Part shown: positions 29,454-38,359 of the stretch, piece by piece
Layout: each line of letters opens with the position of its first letter
Numbering within the stretch: position 1 is the stretch's first letter
Assembly (NCBI GenBank): GCA_001464355.1
Contig: LNEU01000026.1
Coordinates: 480,239-544,238 of the forward strand
DNA: 64,000 bases
Origin: Burkholderiales bacterium Ga0077544
Lineage (GTDB): Bacteria > Pseudomonadota > Gammaproteobacteria > Burkholderiales > Burkholderiaceae_D
Reading direction: 5' to 3'
Made by a program: the position numbers and the translations under genes
Notes under the pieces: model-generated
Databases searched by the model: none
What the model saw: only the letters and a program-made list of their open reading frames with translations
What the model was told of the DNA's origin: nothing

Positions 29454-30109
29454 TTTTTGCCACCTTTTTTGTTCCCGGCTGCAGCTTTGCGTTGTGCAGC
29501 CACTTCATCGTCATCCAGATAACGAAAGGTCTTCGCCACCGCATCCAGTGTCAACGAATTATCTTTTGCGACAGCCAGATTCATCTGATTCAAAGTAACA
29601 ATGCGAGGCAAATTTGCGATGTCACTCGCGAACGCAGCGACATCGTGATAGCGCCCCGTTACTTTGATATCGATAGGCAATTCAGCGTAATAATCTCTTA
29701 CGATTACCTGGCCCGGCTTGAATAGTTCAAATTGCAAGCCGCGTCCCAATCCTGCTTGATTGATATCCGAGAGCAAAGCGTCCATTTCAGCCTTGCTTGG
29801 CAATTGCTTTTCCAACGTTGAAACGTATTCATTCACCTGCACTTTTTGCTTGCGCAAGCCATCAAGATTGATCGCCTGCTGCACCTTTATTTTGTATGCA
29901 TCTTTCAGCGTCAATTCTTCAGCCGCAGTGCGATCCAGCTCTTCAAGCTGCGTGCTCCAGTATGCATACCATCCAACTGCCAATACAGCCAGCAACACGC
30001 CCATCGCGCACAACAACCGTGGAACGATAGGCCACTGACCGGGATGCAAGCCATTCAGATCACGAAACTGCGCGCTGACCGACTCGCCTATATTTTTCAA
30101 ATCTGCCAT
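29450..30109 (-). CDS. pilO: type IV pilus inner-membrane protein PilO
   Basis: A 219-residue bitopic protein: a cytoplasmic N-terminus, one membrane helix (about residues 32-50), a coiled-coil region, and a periplasmic ferredoxin-like domain carrying LPSKAEMDALLSDINQAG and LPIDIKVTGRYHDVAAF, hallmark PilO strings. The C-terminus is Lys/Gly-rich. It forms heterodimers with PilN. The gap from pilN is 16 bases. Confidence 0.94.
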   Translation of the reverse strand: MADLKNIGESVSAQFRDLNGLHPGQWPIVPRLLCAMGVLLAVLAVGWYAYWSTQLEELDRTAAEELTLKDAYKIKVQQAINLDGLRKQKVQVNEYVSTLEKQLPSKAEMDALLSDINQAGLGRGLQFELFKPGQVIVRDYYAELPIDIKVTGRYHDVAAFASDIANLPRIVTLNQMNLAVAKDNSLTLDAVAKTFRYLDDDEVAAQRKAAAGNKKGGKK

Positions 30110-30125
30110 GGTGCCTGTCTCACAA

Positions 30126-30749
30126 TCAAGGTTTCAATGCAGCTGCAGCTGGTGCGAGCACCTTCACATCTGCTACTGGTTGATCGTTATCACGAGGTCG
30201 TTTAATTCCTGCATTGATACTGAATTCGAATACCTTCTTCGCATCTTTACCCTGCCCGATACCAACCGACCGAATTTCTATCAAATCAGGGCGCTCCAGC
30301 CACGGTGAATGATTTCCCAGATTACGCAGCAATTCAGACACGCGCTCATTCGATTGCGCATAACCGCTCAACAAGACGCGCTGCCCATCCTGTTTAAATG
30401 ATTTCAGATACACGCCTTCAGGCACCTGTTGCGCTAATTCATCCATCAAGTAAATAGGCTGATTACGATCACCCTGCAAATCTTCCACGGCTTGCTGACG
30501 CGCCTTGAGCGCTTCAATTTCCTGCTTCAGGCTTGCAACTTCCTTGATTTCCTCGTCTAGCCGCGCATTTTCATTCTTGATGAAGGTATTACGCTGCTCC
30601 TGCTCGGAAAGCTGACTGGAAAAATAACCGCCGACTGCAATAACGATCAAAGCGCCCACAATCGCACTCAACATCATCATCGCCACGAATTCTTTTTTAC
30701 GCTGCTTGCGCTTTTCCTCGCGATGCGGGAGAAGATTAATTCTGATCAT
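30126..30749 (-). CDS. pilN: type IV pilus inner-membrane protein PilN
   Basis: A 207-residue bitopic protein starting MIRINLLPHREEKRKQRKKE, the conserved cytoplasmic tail that binds PilM, then one membrane helix (about residues 25-45), a coiled coil (about 48-80) and a periplasmic domain with PEGVYLKSFKQDGQRV. Start and stop of pilM and pilN overlap by one base, so expression is coupled. Confidence 0.94.
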   Translation of the reverse strand: MIRINLLPHREEKRKQRKKEFVAMMMLSAIVGALIVIAVGGYFSSQLSEQEQRNTFIKNENARLDEEIKEVASLKQEIEALKARQQAVEDLQGDRNQPIYLMDELAQQVPEGVYLKSFKQDGQRVLLSGYAQSNERVSELLRNLGNHSPWLERPDLIEIRSVGIGQGKDAKKVFEFSINAGIKRPRDNDQPVADVKVLAPAAAALKP

Positions 30750-31828
30750 CAGTCAAACCTCCGCATTGCCAGCCCGCACGCAACCAAATAGGCTGGTGCC
30801 TCTATGCGCAATTGCTTCTCGCGAACGTTCGGTCCAAGCTGCATCCCCTTGAAAGGACTCACTACTGATGTCGATAATTTGGTGCGATTGGCAACCATAT
30901 CCACCATGCCGGGAATGATGGCGCAACCACCAGCGAGGAAAAGTTGATCTATGCGCGTATAGGGAGTGGAAGTGAAGAAAAATTGAATGGCGCGGGTAAC
31001 TTCAAGCGCAGCGCTTTCCAGAAATGGATCGAGAATTTCACTTTGATAGCCATCCGGCAAGTCGCCTGCTTTCTTTTTGGCTTCGGCTTCTTCGTAAGAC
31101 AAGCCATAAGTGCGCACGATTTCTTGCGTCAATTGATGCCCGCCGAACGGTTGTTCACGCTCGTACACTAATTGGCCATCCAGTAAAACTGAAACGTGCG
31201 TTACTTGCGAACCGATTTGGAACAAGCCGAGAATCTGACCTTTACCTGCATTTGGCAATTGTTTGGTGAGCCGATCTATCGCTGCACGCGCAGCGTAGGA
31301 TTCGATATCCATAACCGTCGGGGTAATGCCTGCCGCCTCGGCAACCGCAACGCGATCCTCGACTTTTTCCTTACGGGTTGCCGCCAGCATTACTTCGACG
31401 TCTTCCGGCGAGTTCTCTACCGGACCGATCACATCAAAATCAAGGCGCACTTCGTCCAGCGCAAATGGTATGTACTGGCTGGCCTCGGTTTCGACCTGCA
31501 ACTCCAGACTCTCCTCAGACAAACCGCTAGGAAGAATAATTTTTTTAGTGATAACTGAAGCAGGTGGCATACCCATGGCGGCCAATTTGGCGCGAGTGCC
31601 ACTCTTTTTCCATACCCGATGTATCGCGTCAGAAACTTGATCGATGTTTTCGATGTTGCCATCAACCACTGCGCCACGCGCGAGGGGTTCGGAGGCAAAG
31701 CATTCAAGGCGCAATTCGCCTTTGCCGACTTCGGACAATTCGACGAGTTTCACGCCGGAACTACTAATGTCCAAGCCAATCAGCGGCGGATTCTTTTTGC
31801 CGAATAAGGAGCCAAAATCTAAAGCCAA
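30749..31828 (-). CDS. pilM: type IV pilus assembly actin-like ATPase PilM
   Basis: PilM is a cytoplasmic FtsA/actin-like protein that binds the PilN tail. The 359-residue product has the phosphate-1 region IGLDISSSGVKLVEL, KKIILPSGLSEESLELQVE, and a later nucleotide-site string LFLAGGCAIIPGM. The start codon is an unusual TTG (31826-31828), supported by GGGGAG eight bases upstream and by the length match to the family; no ATG lies nearby. It is the first gene of pilMNOPQ and is divergent from the PBP1A gene. Confidence 0.94.
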   Translation of the reverse strand: MALDFGSLFGKKNPPLIGLDISSSGVKLVELSEVGKGELRLECFASEPLARGAVVDGNIENIDQVSDAIHRVWKKSGTRAKLAAMGMPPASVITKKIILPSGLSEESLELQVETEASQYIPFALDEVRLDFDVIGPVENSPEDVEVMLAATRKEKVEDRVAVAEAAGITPTVMDIESYAARAAIDRLTKQLPNAGKGQILGLFQIGSQVTHVSVLLDGQLVYEREQPFGGHQLTQEIVRTYGLSYEEAEAKKKAGDLPDGYQSEILDPFLESAALEVTRAIQFFFTSTPYTRIDQLFLAGGCAIIPGMVDMVANRTKLSTSVVSPFKGMQLGPNVREKQLRIEAPAYLVACGLAMRRFD

Positions 31829-31854
31829 GGGCAGTTCTCCCCAAAAACGTTATT

Positions 31855-31860
31855 AGTATA
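31855..31860 (-). promoter_or_regulatory. candidate -10 box for pilM
   Basis: TATACT on the minus strand, about 27 bases upstream of the TTG start. The matching -35 is poor. Confidence 0.35.
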
Positions 31861-32121
31861 TGAACGCGGTGCCGTTTAGCTTGTCGAAACTCCGACTTCG
31901 ATTAAAAGATGTGAGAGTTTCAATAAAAATCTGTTTAAAAACGTGTATTTAGGACACATTGATAAAACGTTACATTAAATCGTAGCAACAAGCCTCCAAA
32001 ACTGTAAAGCAATTTCCACAAAGTAATTTGCAAATCCGTTGCCAAAAATCCACGCGACGTATGGGATGTTGCAATTGCAGCCGATTCTTGGCCGCGCGCT
32101 CGCCCGCTTGCAGCAGGCGGC

Positions 32122-32127
32122 TATAAT
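32122..32127 (+). promoter_or_regulatory. candidate -10 box for the PBP1A gene
   Basis: A consensus TATAAT sits 33 bases before the ATG at 32161, which would give a leader of about 27 bases. The -35 position (about 32099-32104) is not close to consensus. Confidence 0.5.
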
Positions 32128-32160
32128 GGCGCGGATATTTACCCCTCACCTTTTATCTGC

Positions 32161-34512
32161 ATGACTTCCAAACCATCATCGTCCGGCAGCACCTCCTCCA
32201 AACCAGCAAAAAGCGCTTCAGGTACCGTCTTAAGGATCGGCCTCGGCTTTGTCGGCTTGCTATTTGGACTAGGTGTCATTGGTGCACTGATCCTGTTTTT
32301 CGCGTTGGCGATGGCATATCCCAACCTGCCGGCACTGGATTCGCTGACCGATTACCGGCCGAAGATCCCGCTTCGTATTTTTTCAGCGGATAACGTTCTA
32401 ATTGGCGAGTTCGGCGAGGAACGCCGCAATCTGGTCCATATCAAGGAAATTCCCGACATCATGAAAAAAGCCGTGCTGGCGATTGAAGATGATCGCTTCT
32501 TCGAGCATGGCGGCGTCGACTACGTGGGTATCGTGCGCGCAGCACTGCACAATCTGAGCGGCGGGGCCCGCCAGGGTGCATCCACAATTACCCAGCAAGT
32601 CGCGCGGAATTTCTTCCTCTCCAGCGAGCAAACACTCAAACGCAAAATTTACGAAGTATTGCTGGCGTGGAAAATTGAAAAGAATCTGTCGAAAAATCAG
32701 ATTCTCGAGGTCTACATGAACCAGATTTATCTGGGACAGCGCGCCTACGGTTTTTCATCCGCAGCACAAATCTATTACGGCAAGAAATTGCAGGACATCA
32801 GTATCGCCGAAGCAGCCATGCTGGCCGGTTTGCCGAAGGCGCCTTCCGCCTACAACCCGGTCGTCAATCCGAAACGCGCAAAAGCACGCCAGCAATATAT
32901 TTTGCAGCGTATGTACCAACTCGGCTATATCACCGAGCCGGAATATACGCGCGCCAAGGCGGAAGAACTCAAGATCAAGACCAATAGCAGCGAATTTGGC
33001 GTACATGCCGAGTACGTCGCCGAAATGACACGTCAGCTGGTGTACGAACAGTTCAAGGAAGAAACCTACACGCGCGGCTTGAACGTTTTCACCACGATTA
33101 CCAAAGCAGATCAGGATGCTGCTTATCTGGCAGTGCGGCGCGGCGTGATGGATTATGAAAAGCGCCACGGTTATCGCGGCCCGGAGAACTACATCGAGAT
33201 TCCAGCCAACAAGGAAGAAGCGGAAGACGCAATCGAAGTCGAACTGGCCAACCATCCCGACAGTGACGATCTGGTCGCTGCGGTTGTGCTGGACGCAACG
33301 CCACAATTAGTAACTGCCGTTCTGGTATCGGGAGAAGAAATTAAGATTGAGGGCGCCGGACTCACTTTTGCCGCCAACTTACTGAGCGCCAAAGCGCCGC
33401 CTAATAAGCGCATCAAACGCGGCGCGGTGATACGTGTCATGCAGGAAGGCAAAAACTGGAGCGTAATTCAAATGCCTGAAGTGCAATCGGCGTTTGTCGC
33501 GGCAAACACCGACGACGGCGCGATTCGCGCACTGGTCGGCGGCTTCGACTTCAACCGCAACAAGTTCAACCACGTCACGCAAGCCTGGCGCCAGCCAGGG
33601 TCGTCGTTCAAACCGTTTATTTACTCAGCATCGCTGGAAAAAGGCTTGTCGCCGTCCACCATCATCAACGATGCGCCTATCAGTTTCGATGCCGGCCAAA
33701 CTGGCGGCCAGCCTTGGGAGCCTAAGAATTACGATGGCAAATACGATGGCCCGATGACGATGCGCAAAGGTCTGACCAAATCGAAAAACATGATTTCGAT
33801 CCGGATCCTGCACAAAATCGGCGCCAAGTACGGGCAGGAATACATCACCCGTTTTGGTTTCGATGCGGACAAAAACCCGCCTTACCTGACGCTGGCGCTG
33901 GGAGCAGGTGCCGTTACGCCTTTGCAAATGGCAGGTGGGTATGCCGTGTTCGCCAATGGAGGCTACAAGGTCAGCCCCTACCTGATTTCCAAAATTACTG
34001 ATGCCAGCGGCAAACCCTTGTCGGAAGCAAAACCAGACAGGGCTGGCGATGAAGCCAATCGTGTCATTGATGCGCGCAATGCATTCCTGATGGATAGCAT
34101 GCTGAAAGATGTCGTGACCTCGGGCACCGCGGTCAAAGCCATGGCATTGAAACGCACCGACCTCGCAGGTAAAACCGGCACAACAAATGATTCGTTTGAT
34201 GCCTGGTTTGCCGGCTACCATCCTGAAATCGTCGGTATCGCATGGATAGGTTTCGACCAGCCGAAAAACCTGGGTAATCGTGAAACCGGCGGCGGTCTGG
34301 CGCTACCGATTTGGATTAATTACATGCAAAAGGCACTGAGAAATGTGCCTATGGTCGAACGCACCGTACCAGAAGGGATCATCACGGCCAATGGCGAGTA
34401 TTTCTACGCAGAGAATCCGCCAGGTTTAGGGGTACGCAATCTGGGGCTGAGCGATGCGCCTGCGCGCGTCAACGAACCGACCAGGGATGAGGTCAAGAAC
34501 GAATTGTTCTAG
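32161..34512 (+). CDS. mrcA: penicillin-binding protein 1A, bifunctional transglycosylase/transpeptidase
   Basis: A class A PBP of 783 residues. A Ser/Pro-rich cytoplasmic tail and one membrane helix (about residues 22-52) are followed by the GT51 glycosyltransferase domain with EDDRFFEHGGVDYVGI and GGARQGASTITQQVARN. The transpeptidase domain has SXXK as SSFK in PGSSFKPFIYSASLEKG, SKN in KSKNMISIR, and KTGTT in LAGKTGTTND. An OB-like insert precedes the transpeptidase, as in PBP1A. Divergence from pilMNOPQ is the classic ponA-pilM arrangement. No obvious Shine-Dalgarno is seen. Confidence 0.96.
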   Translation: MTSKPSSSGSTSSKPAKSASGTVLRIGLGFVGLLFGLGVIGALILFFALAMAYPNLPALDSLTDYRPKIPLRIFSADNVLIGEFGEERRNLVHIKEIPDIMKKAVLAIEDDRFFEHGGVDYVGIVRAALHNLSGGARQGASTITQQVARNFFLSSEQTLKRKIYEVLLAWKIEKNLSKNQILEVYMNQIYLGQRAYGFSSAAQIYYGKKLQDISIAEAAMLAGLPKAPSAYNPVVNPKRAKARQQYILQRMYQLGYITEPEYTRAKAEELKIKTNSSEFGVHAEYVAEMTRQLVYEQFKEETYTRGLNVFTTITKADQDAAYLAVRRGVMDYEKRHGYRGPENYIEIPANKEEAEDAIEVELANHPDSDDLVAAVVLDATPQLVTAVLVSGEEIKIEGAGLTFAANLLSAKAPPNKRIKRGAVIRVMQEGKNWSVIQMPEVQSAFVAANTDDGAIRALVGGFDFNRNKFNHVTQAWRQPGSSFKPFIYSASLEKGLSPSTIINDAPISFDAGQTGGQPWEPKNYDGKYDGPMTMRKGLTKSKNMISIRILHKIGAKYGQEYITRFGFDADKNPPYLTLALGAGAVTPLQMAGGYAVFANGGYKVSPYLISKITDASGKPLSEAKPDRAGDEANRVIDARNAFLMDSMLKDVVTSGTAVKAMALKRTDLAGKTGTTNDSFDAWFAGYHPEIVGIAWIGFDQPKNLGNRETGGGLALPIWINYMQKALRNVPMVERTVPEGIITANGEYFYAENPPGLGVRNLGLSDAPARVNEPTRDEVKNELF

Positions 34513-34530
34513 CTGCTGCAAAGTAGAAGC

Positions 34531-34576
34531 AATGGAAAAGGCGTAAAAGTTACCAGACTTTTACGCCTTTTCCATT
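34531..34576. terminator. long perfect inverted repeat, bidirectional terminator (PBP1A gene / cyaY)
   Basis: A perfect 20-bp stem (34531-34550 with 34557-34576) closes the 6-base loop TACCAG. The core GGCGTAAAAGT/ACTTTTACGCC is flanked by A-rich and T-rich arms, so the hairpin works in both directions between the convergent genes. Confidence 0.88.
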
Positions 34577-34601
34577 TGACCGAGGCCGAACTCAACTCGA
34601 T

Positions 34602-34943
34602 TCAATTGGCATCATGCAATATGACGTCTACCCCACCCTGCTGGCTCACCATTTGCGACAAGGCTGCAAACAATTCGGTGCCGCCATCGCGATGATTAAT
34701 CCATTTCGAATCCTGCGCCTTGAAATGAAAACCGCCGGACTTCGCCGCCACCCATAACTCCTGCATCGGTGCCTGGCTATTGACAATGATTTTAGTGCCA
34801 TTATCAATAAATTCGATTTCCAGCACATTGCCGCTACGCGTACACTCCACATCCAAGTCGCTGGTATTGGCCAACGCTTCCAGCGTAGCCTCAATTTGGC
34901 TCAAAGTTGCCTCTGCCTGCTGCAGGAATTCTGATTCGGTCAT
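34602..34943 (-). CDS. cyaY: iron-sulfur cluster assembly protein CyaY (frataxin)
   Basis: From the ATG at 34943 the product has 113 residues, the typical bacterial frataxin length; five more in-frame codons upstream look spurious. The acidic first helix MTESEFLQQAEATLSQIEA and the strands EIEFIDNGTKIIVN and APMQELWVAAKSGGFHF (short of the full string) are family features. CyaY binds iron and regulates IscS. It is divergent from lptM with a short shared promoter region. Confidence 0.94.
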   Translation of the reverse strand: MTESEFLQQAEATLSQIEATLEALANTSDLDVECTRSGNVLEIEFIDNGTKIIVNSQAPMQELWVAAKSGGFHFKAQDSKWINHRDGGTELFAALSQMVSQQGGVDVILHDAN

Positions 34944-34971
34944 GCTACACTCCACCACGTTTCGTTAAACA

Positions 34972-35205
34972 GTGATTCTAATCGTGAAGTCCCTTCCTGG
35001 TTTACCGCGCATCAGCGCTTTTTTTACTAGTCTGGCATGCGCCTTGTGCATCAGCCTGCTCGCCGGTTGTGGCCAAAAAGGTCCTTTGTACATGCCGCAA
35101 GGCGAAAAAGGCTACCAAACACCCACGACTCAAACAACGGGCAGCTCCGCTACCGTCACACTTCCGGTGAATACGCCACCCGCCAGTTCTTCCGACTCCA
35201 AGTAA
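34972..35205 (+). CDS. lptM: small LPS-translocon-associated lipoprotein LptM (YifL family)
   Basis: A short lipoprotein with the lipobox LLAGC followed by GQKGPLYMP, the exact family signature CGQKGPLYxP. The tail is Thr/Ser/Pro-rich and low in complexity. The frame opens at 34972 (77 residues), but a GTG at 34984 is an equally good start. LptM assists oxidative maturation of LptD. It lies 7 bases before lysA, a pairing conserved in many Proteobacteria. Confidence 0.88.
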   Translation: MILIVKSLPGLPRISAFFTSLACALCISLLAGCGQKGPLYMPQGEKGYQTPTTQTTGSSATVTLPVNTPPASSSDSK

Positions 35206-35212
35206 ATTCACC

Positions 35213-36496
35213 ATGTCGCATTTTTCCTATAAAGACGGCGTGCTGTGCGCGGAAAACGTTCCGCTGACGCAAATCGCCCAGCAGTTCGGTACACCGACCT
35301 ATATTTATTCAAAAGCGGCATTGGTAGAGAATTTCTCTTCCTATGCCGATGCATGCAAAAAACACGGTCGCAACGAAGAGACGGCACTGGTTTGCTATTC
35401 GGTCAAATCCAACTCGAATCTGGCGGTTCTGAATGTGCTCGGCAAACTCGGCTCCGGTTTTGATATTGTTTCCGGCGGCGAATTGCTCAGAGTATTGGCA
35501 GCAGGTGGTTCGCCACGCAAGGTGATCTTTTCCGGCGTTGGCAAATCGCGCGAAGAAATGCAGCTCGCCTTGTCGCATGACATTCTGTGCTTTAACGTCG
35601 AGTCGATTCCTGAATTACATCGCTTGAATGCAGTTGCGGGAGAAATGGGAAAGCTTGCTTCCGTCTCGCTGCGTGTCAACCCTAACGTCGATGCAAAAAC
35701 CCATCCGTATATTTCAACCGGATTAAAAGACAATAAATTCGGCGTCGCCTATGAAGATGCGTTGACGACCTATCGCGTTGCGGCAGCGTTGCCCAACATT
35801 AGCGTCACAGGCATCGACTGCCATATCGGTTCGCAACTGCTGGACGATGCGCCTTTGCTGGAAGCCGTGGATAAATTGATCGAGTTGATCGATACGCTGG
35901 CAAACGAAGGTATCGCCATCCATCACCTGGATATCGGCGGTGGCATAGGTATCAATTACGACAACGACAAACCGGTTGCAGTCGGCGATTATTTGTCACG
36001 CGTATTTGCAAAGATCGATGCGTGGCGCGCAAAGAATCATCAAGACACACCGATCAAAGTGTTGTTCGAACCAGGCCGTTCTATCGTTGGCAACGCAGGC
36101 GTGCTGCTGACAGAAGTGCAGTACATCAAGCATGGTGAAACCAAGAACTTCGCGATCGTCGATGCGGCAATGAATGATTTGATGCGTCCGGCGATGTACG
36201 AGGCCTGGCATGGTGTGCAGCCAGTCTTGCAACGCGAACTGGCGGCGCAGACTTATGATGTGGTTGGTCCGGTCTGCGAATCCGGCGACTGGCTGGCGCG
36301 CTCACGCGAATTGACGATTCAGCAAGGTGATTTGCTGGCGATCATGTCGGCAGGTGCATATGGTATGACGATGTCATCCAACTACAATACACGCGGCCGT
36401 GCGGCCGAAATCATGGTGGATGGTGCAAGCGCTCATTTGATACGTAAACGCGAATCGGCGGCCGATCTATTCGCACTGGAATCCTTGCTTCCGTAA
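35213..36496 (+). CDS. lysA: diaminopimelate decarboxylase
   Basis: LysA converts meso-diaminopimelate to lysine using PLP. The 427-residue protein has the PLP lysine in CYSVKSNSNLAVL (about residue 65), GSGFDIVSGGEL, the glycine loop HHLDIGGGIGI, FEPGRSIVGNAG, and the active-site Cys in GPVCESGDWLA with the downstream SAGAYGMTMSSNYN. All match fold-type III decarboxylases specific for DAP. Confidence 0.97.
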   Translation: MSHFSYKDGVLCAENVPLTQIAQQFGTPTYIYSKAALVENFSSYADACKKHGRNEETALVCYSVKSNSNLAVLNVLGKLGSGFDIVSGGELLRVLAAGGSPRKVIFSGVGKSREEMQLALSHDILCFNVESIPELHRLNAVAGEMGKLASVSLRVNPNVDAKTHPYISTGLKDNKFGVAYEDALTTYRVAAALPNISVTGIDCHIGSQLLDDAPLLEAVDKLIELIDTLANEGIAIHHLDIGGGIGINYDNDKPVAVGDYLSRVFAKIDAWRAKNHQDTPIKVLFEPGRSIVGNAGVLLTEVQYIKHGETKNFAIVDAAMNDLMRPAMYEAWHGVQPVLQRELAAQTYDVVGPVCESGDWLARSRELTIQQGDLLAIMSAGAYGMTMSSNYNTRGRAAEIMVDGASAHLIRKRESAADLFALESLLP

Positions 36497-36536
36497 TACA
36501 TGCGACCGGAGTGTGCACACCACTTCGGCGCTATCA

Positions 36537-37181
36537 CTATCCCGCAGTTCCCACCCGCGCATTCACTTTCGAGCGTTTTTGCCAAGCCCAGAATATGCGT
36601 ATCAGCAGCAAAGCGGCGACGATAACTCCGAAAATAATCGGCTGCTCGAAATCGTGCTTGCCTGCTTTCATCCACCAGTAATGCAATATCCCGAGCGATG
36701 TGATGACATAGATCAGCCTATGCAACCATTGCCAGCGCTTGCCGCCTAAACGTTTCACCATGCCGTTGGTGCTGGTGATCGCAAGTGGAATCAGCAATAC
36801 AAAAGCTGCAAACCCAACAGTGATAAATGGACGCTTGATCACGTCTTTCAGCATCTCGTTTACATCGAAAAAATGATCGAACCAGAGGAAAGTTGTGAAA
36901 TGCAAGCACGCGTAGAAGAATGCAAAAAGACCGATCATGCGCCGCAACTTGATCAACCAATTCCATTTACTCAAACGTCGCAAGGGCGTAACGGCCAGCG
37001 TGATGCACAAAAAATACAAAGTCCAATCGCCAGTGTTGCGCGTGATGAATTCAATCGGATTTGCGCCTAATTGATCGGTGAAAGCAAATAAGAACAGTCT
37101 GCCAAAAGGCAGCAAGGCAATCACGAACAACAAACTTTTAATAAGCGTCAACTGCTTTGATGTAGGGTTAAACGCAGTCAT
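36537..37181 (-). CDS. msrQ: haem-binding membrane subunit MsrQ of the MsrPQ system
   Basis: A 214-residue ferric reductase-like membrane protein with about six helices and histidines for haem in CLHFTTFLWFDH and WLHRLIYV. It passes electrons from the quinone pool or flavin to MsrP. Its 5' end lies 62 bases downstream of msrP, and it is convergent with lysA. Confidence 0.93.
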   Translation of the reverse strand: MTAFNPTSKQLTLIKSLLFVIALLPFGRLFLFAFTDQLGANPIEFITRNTGDWTLYFLCITLAVTPLRRLSKWNWLIKLRRMIGLFAFFYACLHFTTFLWFDHFFDVNEMLKDVIKRPFITVGFAAFVLLIPLAITSTNGMVKRLGGKRWQWLHRLIYVITSLGILHYWWMKAGKHDFEQPIIFGVIVAALLLIRIFWAWQKRSKVNARVGTAG

Positions 37182-37243
37182 TATTCATCCACAATTGATC
37201 AGCCGACGGTACGATGCAAAACGCTATTTAATGGTCAAGGGAA

Positions 37244-38227
37244 TCAGAAAAATTTCTTCAAATCCATGCCTGTGTACAGAGAGGCGACCTGGCTATAGCC
37301 ATTGAACATCAGCGTCGGGCGTTTTTTTGCAAAAAAACCGTCTTCGCCTATCCGACGCTCGGTCGCTTGCGACCAGCGCGGGTGATCGACTTCCGGATTA
37401 ACGTTAGAATAAAAACCATATTCACGCGGCGCTGAATTATTCCATGCCGTGCGTGGCTGATCTTTGACGAAGCGAATTTTGACGATGGACTTGGCAGATT
37501 TAAAACCATACTTCCACGGCACGACGATACGTACAGGGCCGCCATTCTGATTCGGCAATACTTCGCCATACATGCCTAGCGTAAGCAAAGTCAGCGGGTG
37601 ATTAGCCTCATCTATGCGCAAGCCTTCTACGTATGGCCAATCGAGTACCGGTCTGCGCAAGCCATTCATGGATTCTTTATCTTCAACCGTGACGAACTCT
37701 ACATATTTCGCGTTGGAAGTGGGCTCGACTTTCTTGATCAACTCAGCCAGCGAATAGCCGCTCCACGGAATCACCATCGACCAGCCTTCTACGCAACGCA
37801 AACGATAGATGCGCTCTTCCAGCGGCGCCAGTTTCAACAAGCTATCGATATCCAGCGTCATCGGCTTTTTGACTTCACCCTCGATAGTCAAGGTCCATGG
37901 CCGCGTCTTCATCGCTGGCGCATAACGCGCGGGACTCGCCTTGTCGGTACCGAATTCGTAAAAATTATTGTAAGTCGTGGCGTCTTTATAAGACGTGGCT
38001 TTATCGAGCACGACATAGGATGGATTGGGACGGGCGACGAGCTTTTGCGCGGTGGTCGACGTCGCTGCAAAAGCCTCGCGCGTTGCCATTTCCAGCATTG
38101 CACCACCGGCAATTGAGCCAGCCGCTATTTTTTGAATAAACGCGCGGCGCGATTCAAATACTTCACGTGGCGTAATTTCAGATGCGAATGGGATATCGAT
38201 CCCATTCGGGTTGCGCTTGATTAACAT
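37244..38227 (-). CDS. msrP: periplasmic methionine sulfoxide reductase catalytic subunit MsrP
   Basis: A molybdopterin enzyme that repairs oxidised Met in periplasmic proteins. The preferred ATG at 38227 has GGAG nine bases upstream and gives 327 residues; 41 upstream in-frame codons lack a family look. The Tat signal has [13 protein letters not shown] (about residues 26-38). The molybdenum-ligand Cys lies in [18 protein letters not shown]. Family strings [17 protein letters not shown] and [11 protein letters not shown] are present. Confidence 0.95.
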   Translation of the reverse strand: MLIKRNPNGIDIPFASEITPREVFESRRAFIQKIAAGSIAGGAMLEMATREAFAATSTTAQKLVARPNPSYVVLDKATSYKDATTYNNFYEFGTDKASPARYAPAMKTRPWTLTIEGEVKKPMTLDIDSLLKLAPLEERIYRLRCVEGWSMVIPWSGYSLAELIKKVEPTSNAKYVEFVTVEDKESMNGLRRPVLDWPYVEGLRIDEANHPLTLLTLGMYGEVLPNQNGGPVRIVVPWKYGFKSAKSIVKIRFVKDQPRTAWNNSAPREYGFYSNVNPEVDHPRWSQATERRIGEDGFFAKKRPTLMFNGYSQVASLYTGMDLKKFF

Positions 38228-38359
38228 GGCTACTCCGTATTGATAATAATGACCATTGAGTCTATTCAGACCTGCCAACATTACAGGAGTTTCATTGCAG
38301 AAAGCGAAGTACGTAAATTTTACATTTACCGATATTCGGCCACCATGCAAACGCCGGCT

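Larger units (their letters stand above)
31829..32160. other. 332-bp divergent intergenic region between pilM and the PBP1A gene
   Basis: The region is AT-rich in its pilM-proximal two thirds and contains no open frame I can support. It must carry promoters for both neighbours. On the minus strand TATACT (31855-31860) is the best -10 candidate for pilM; on the plus strand TATAAT (32122-32127) is the best -10 for the PBP gene. No strong -35 partner stands out for either, so activator dependence is possible. Confidence 0.6.
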
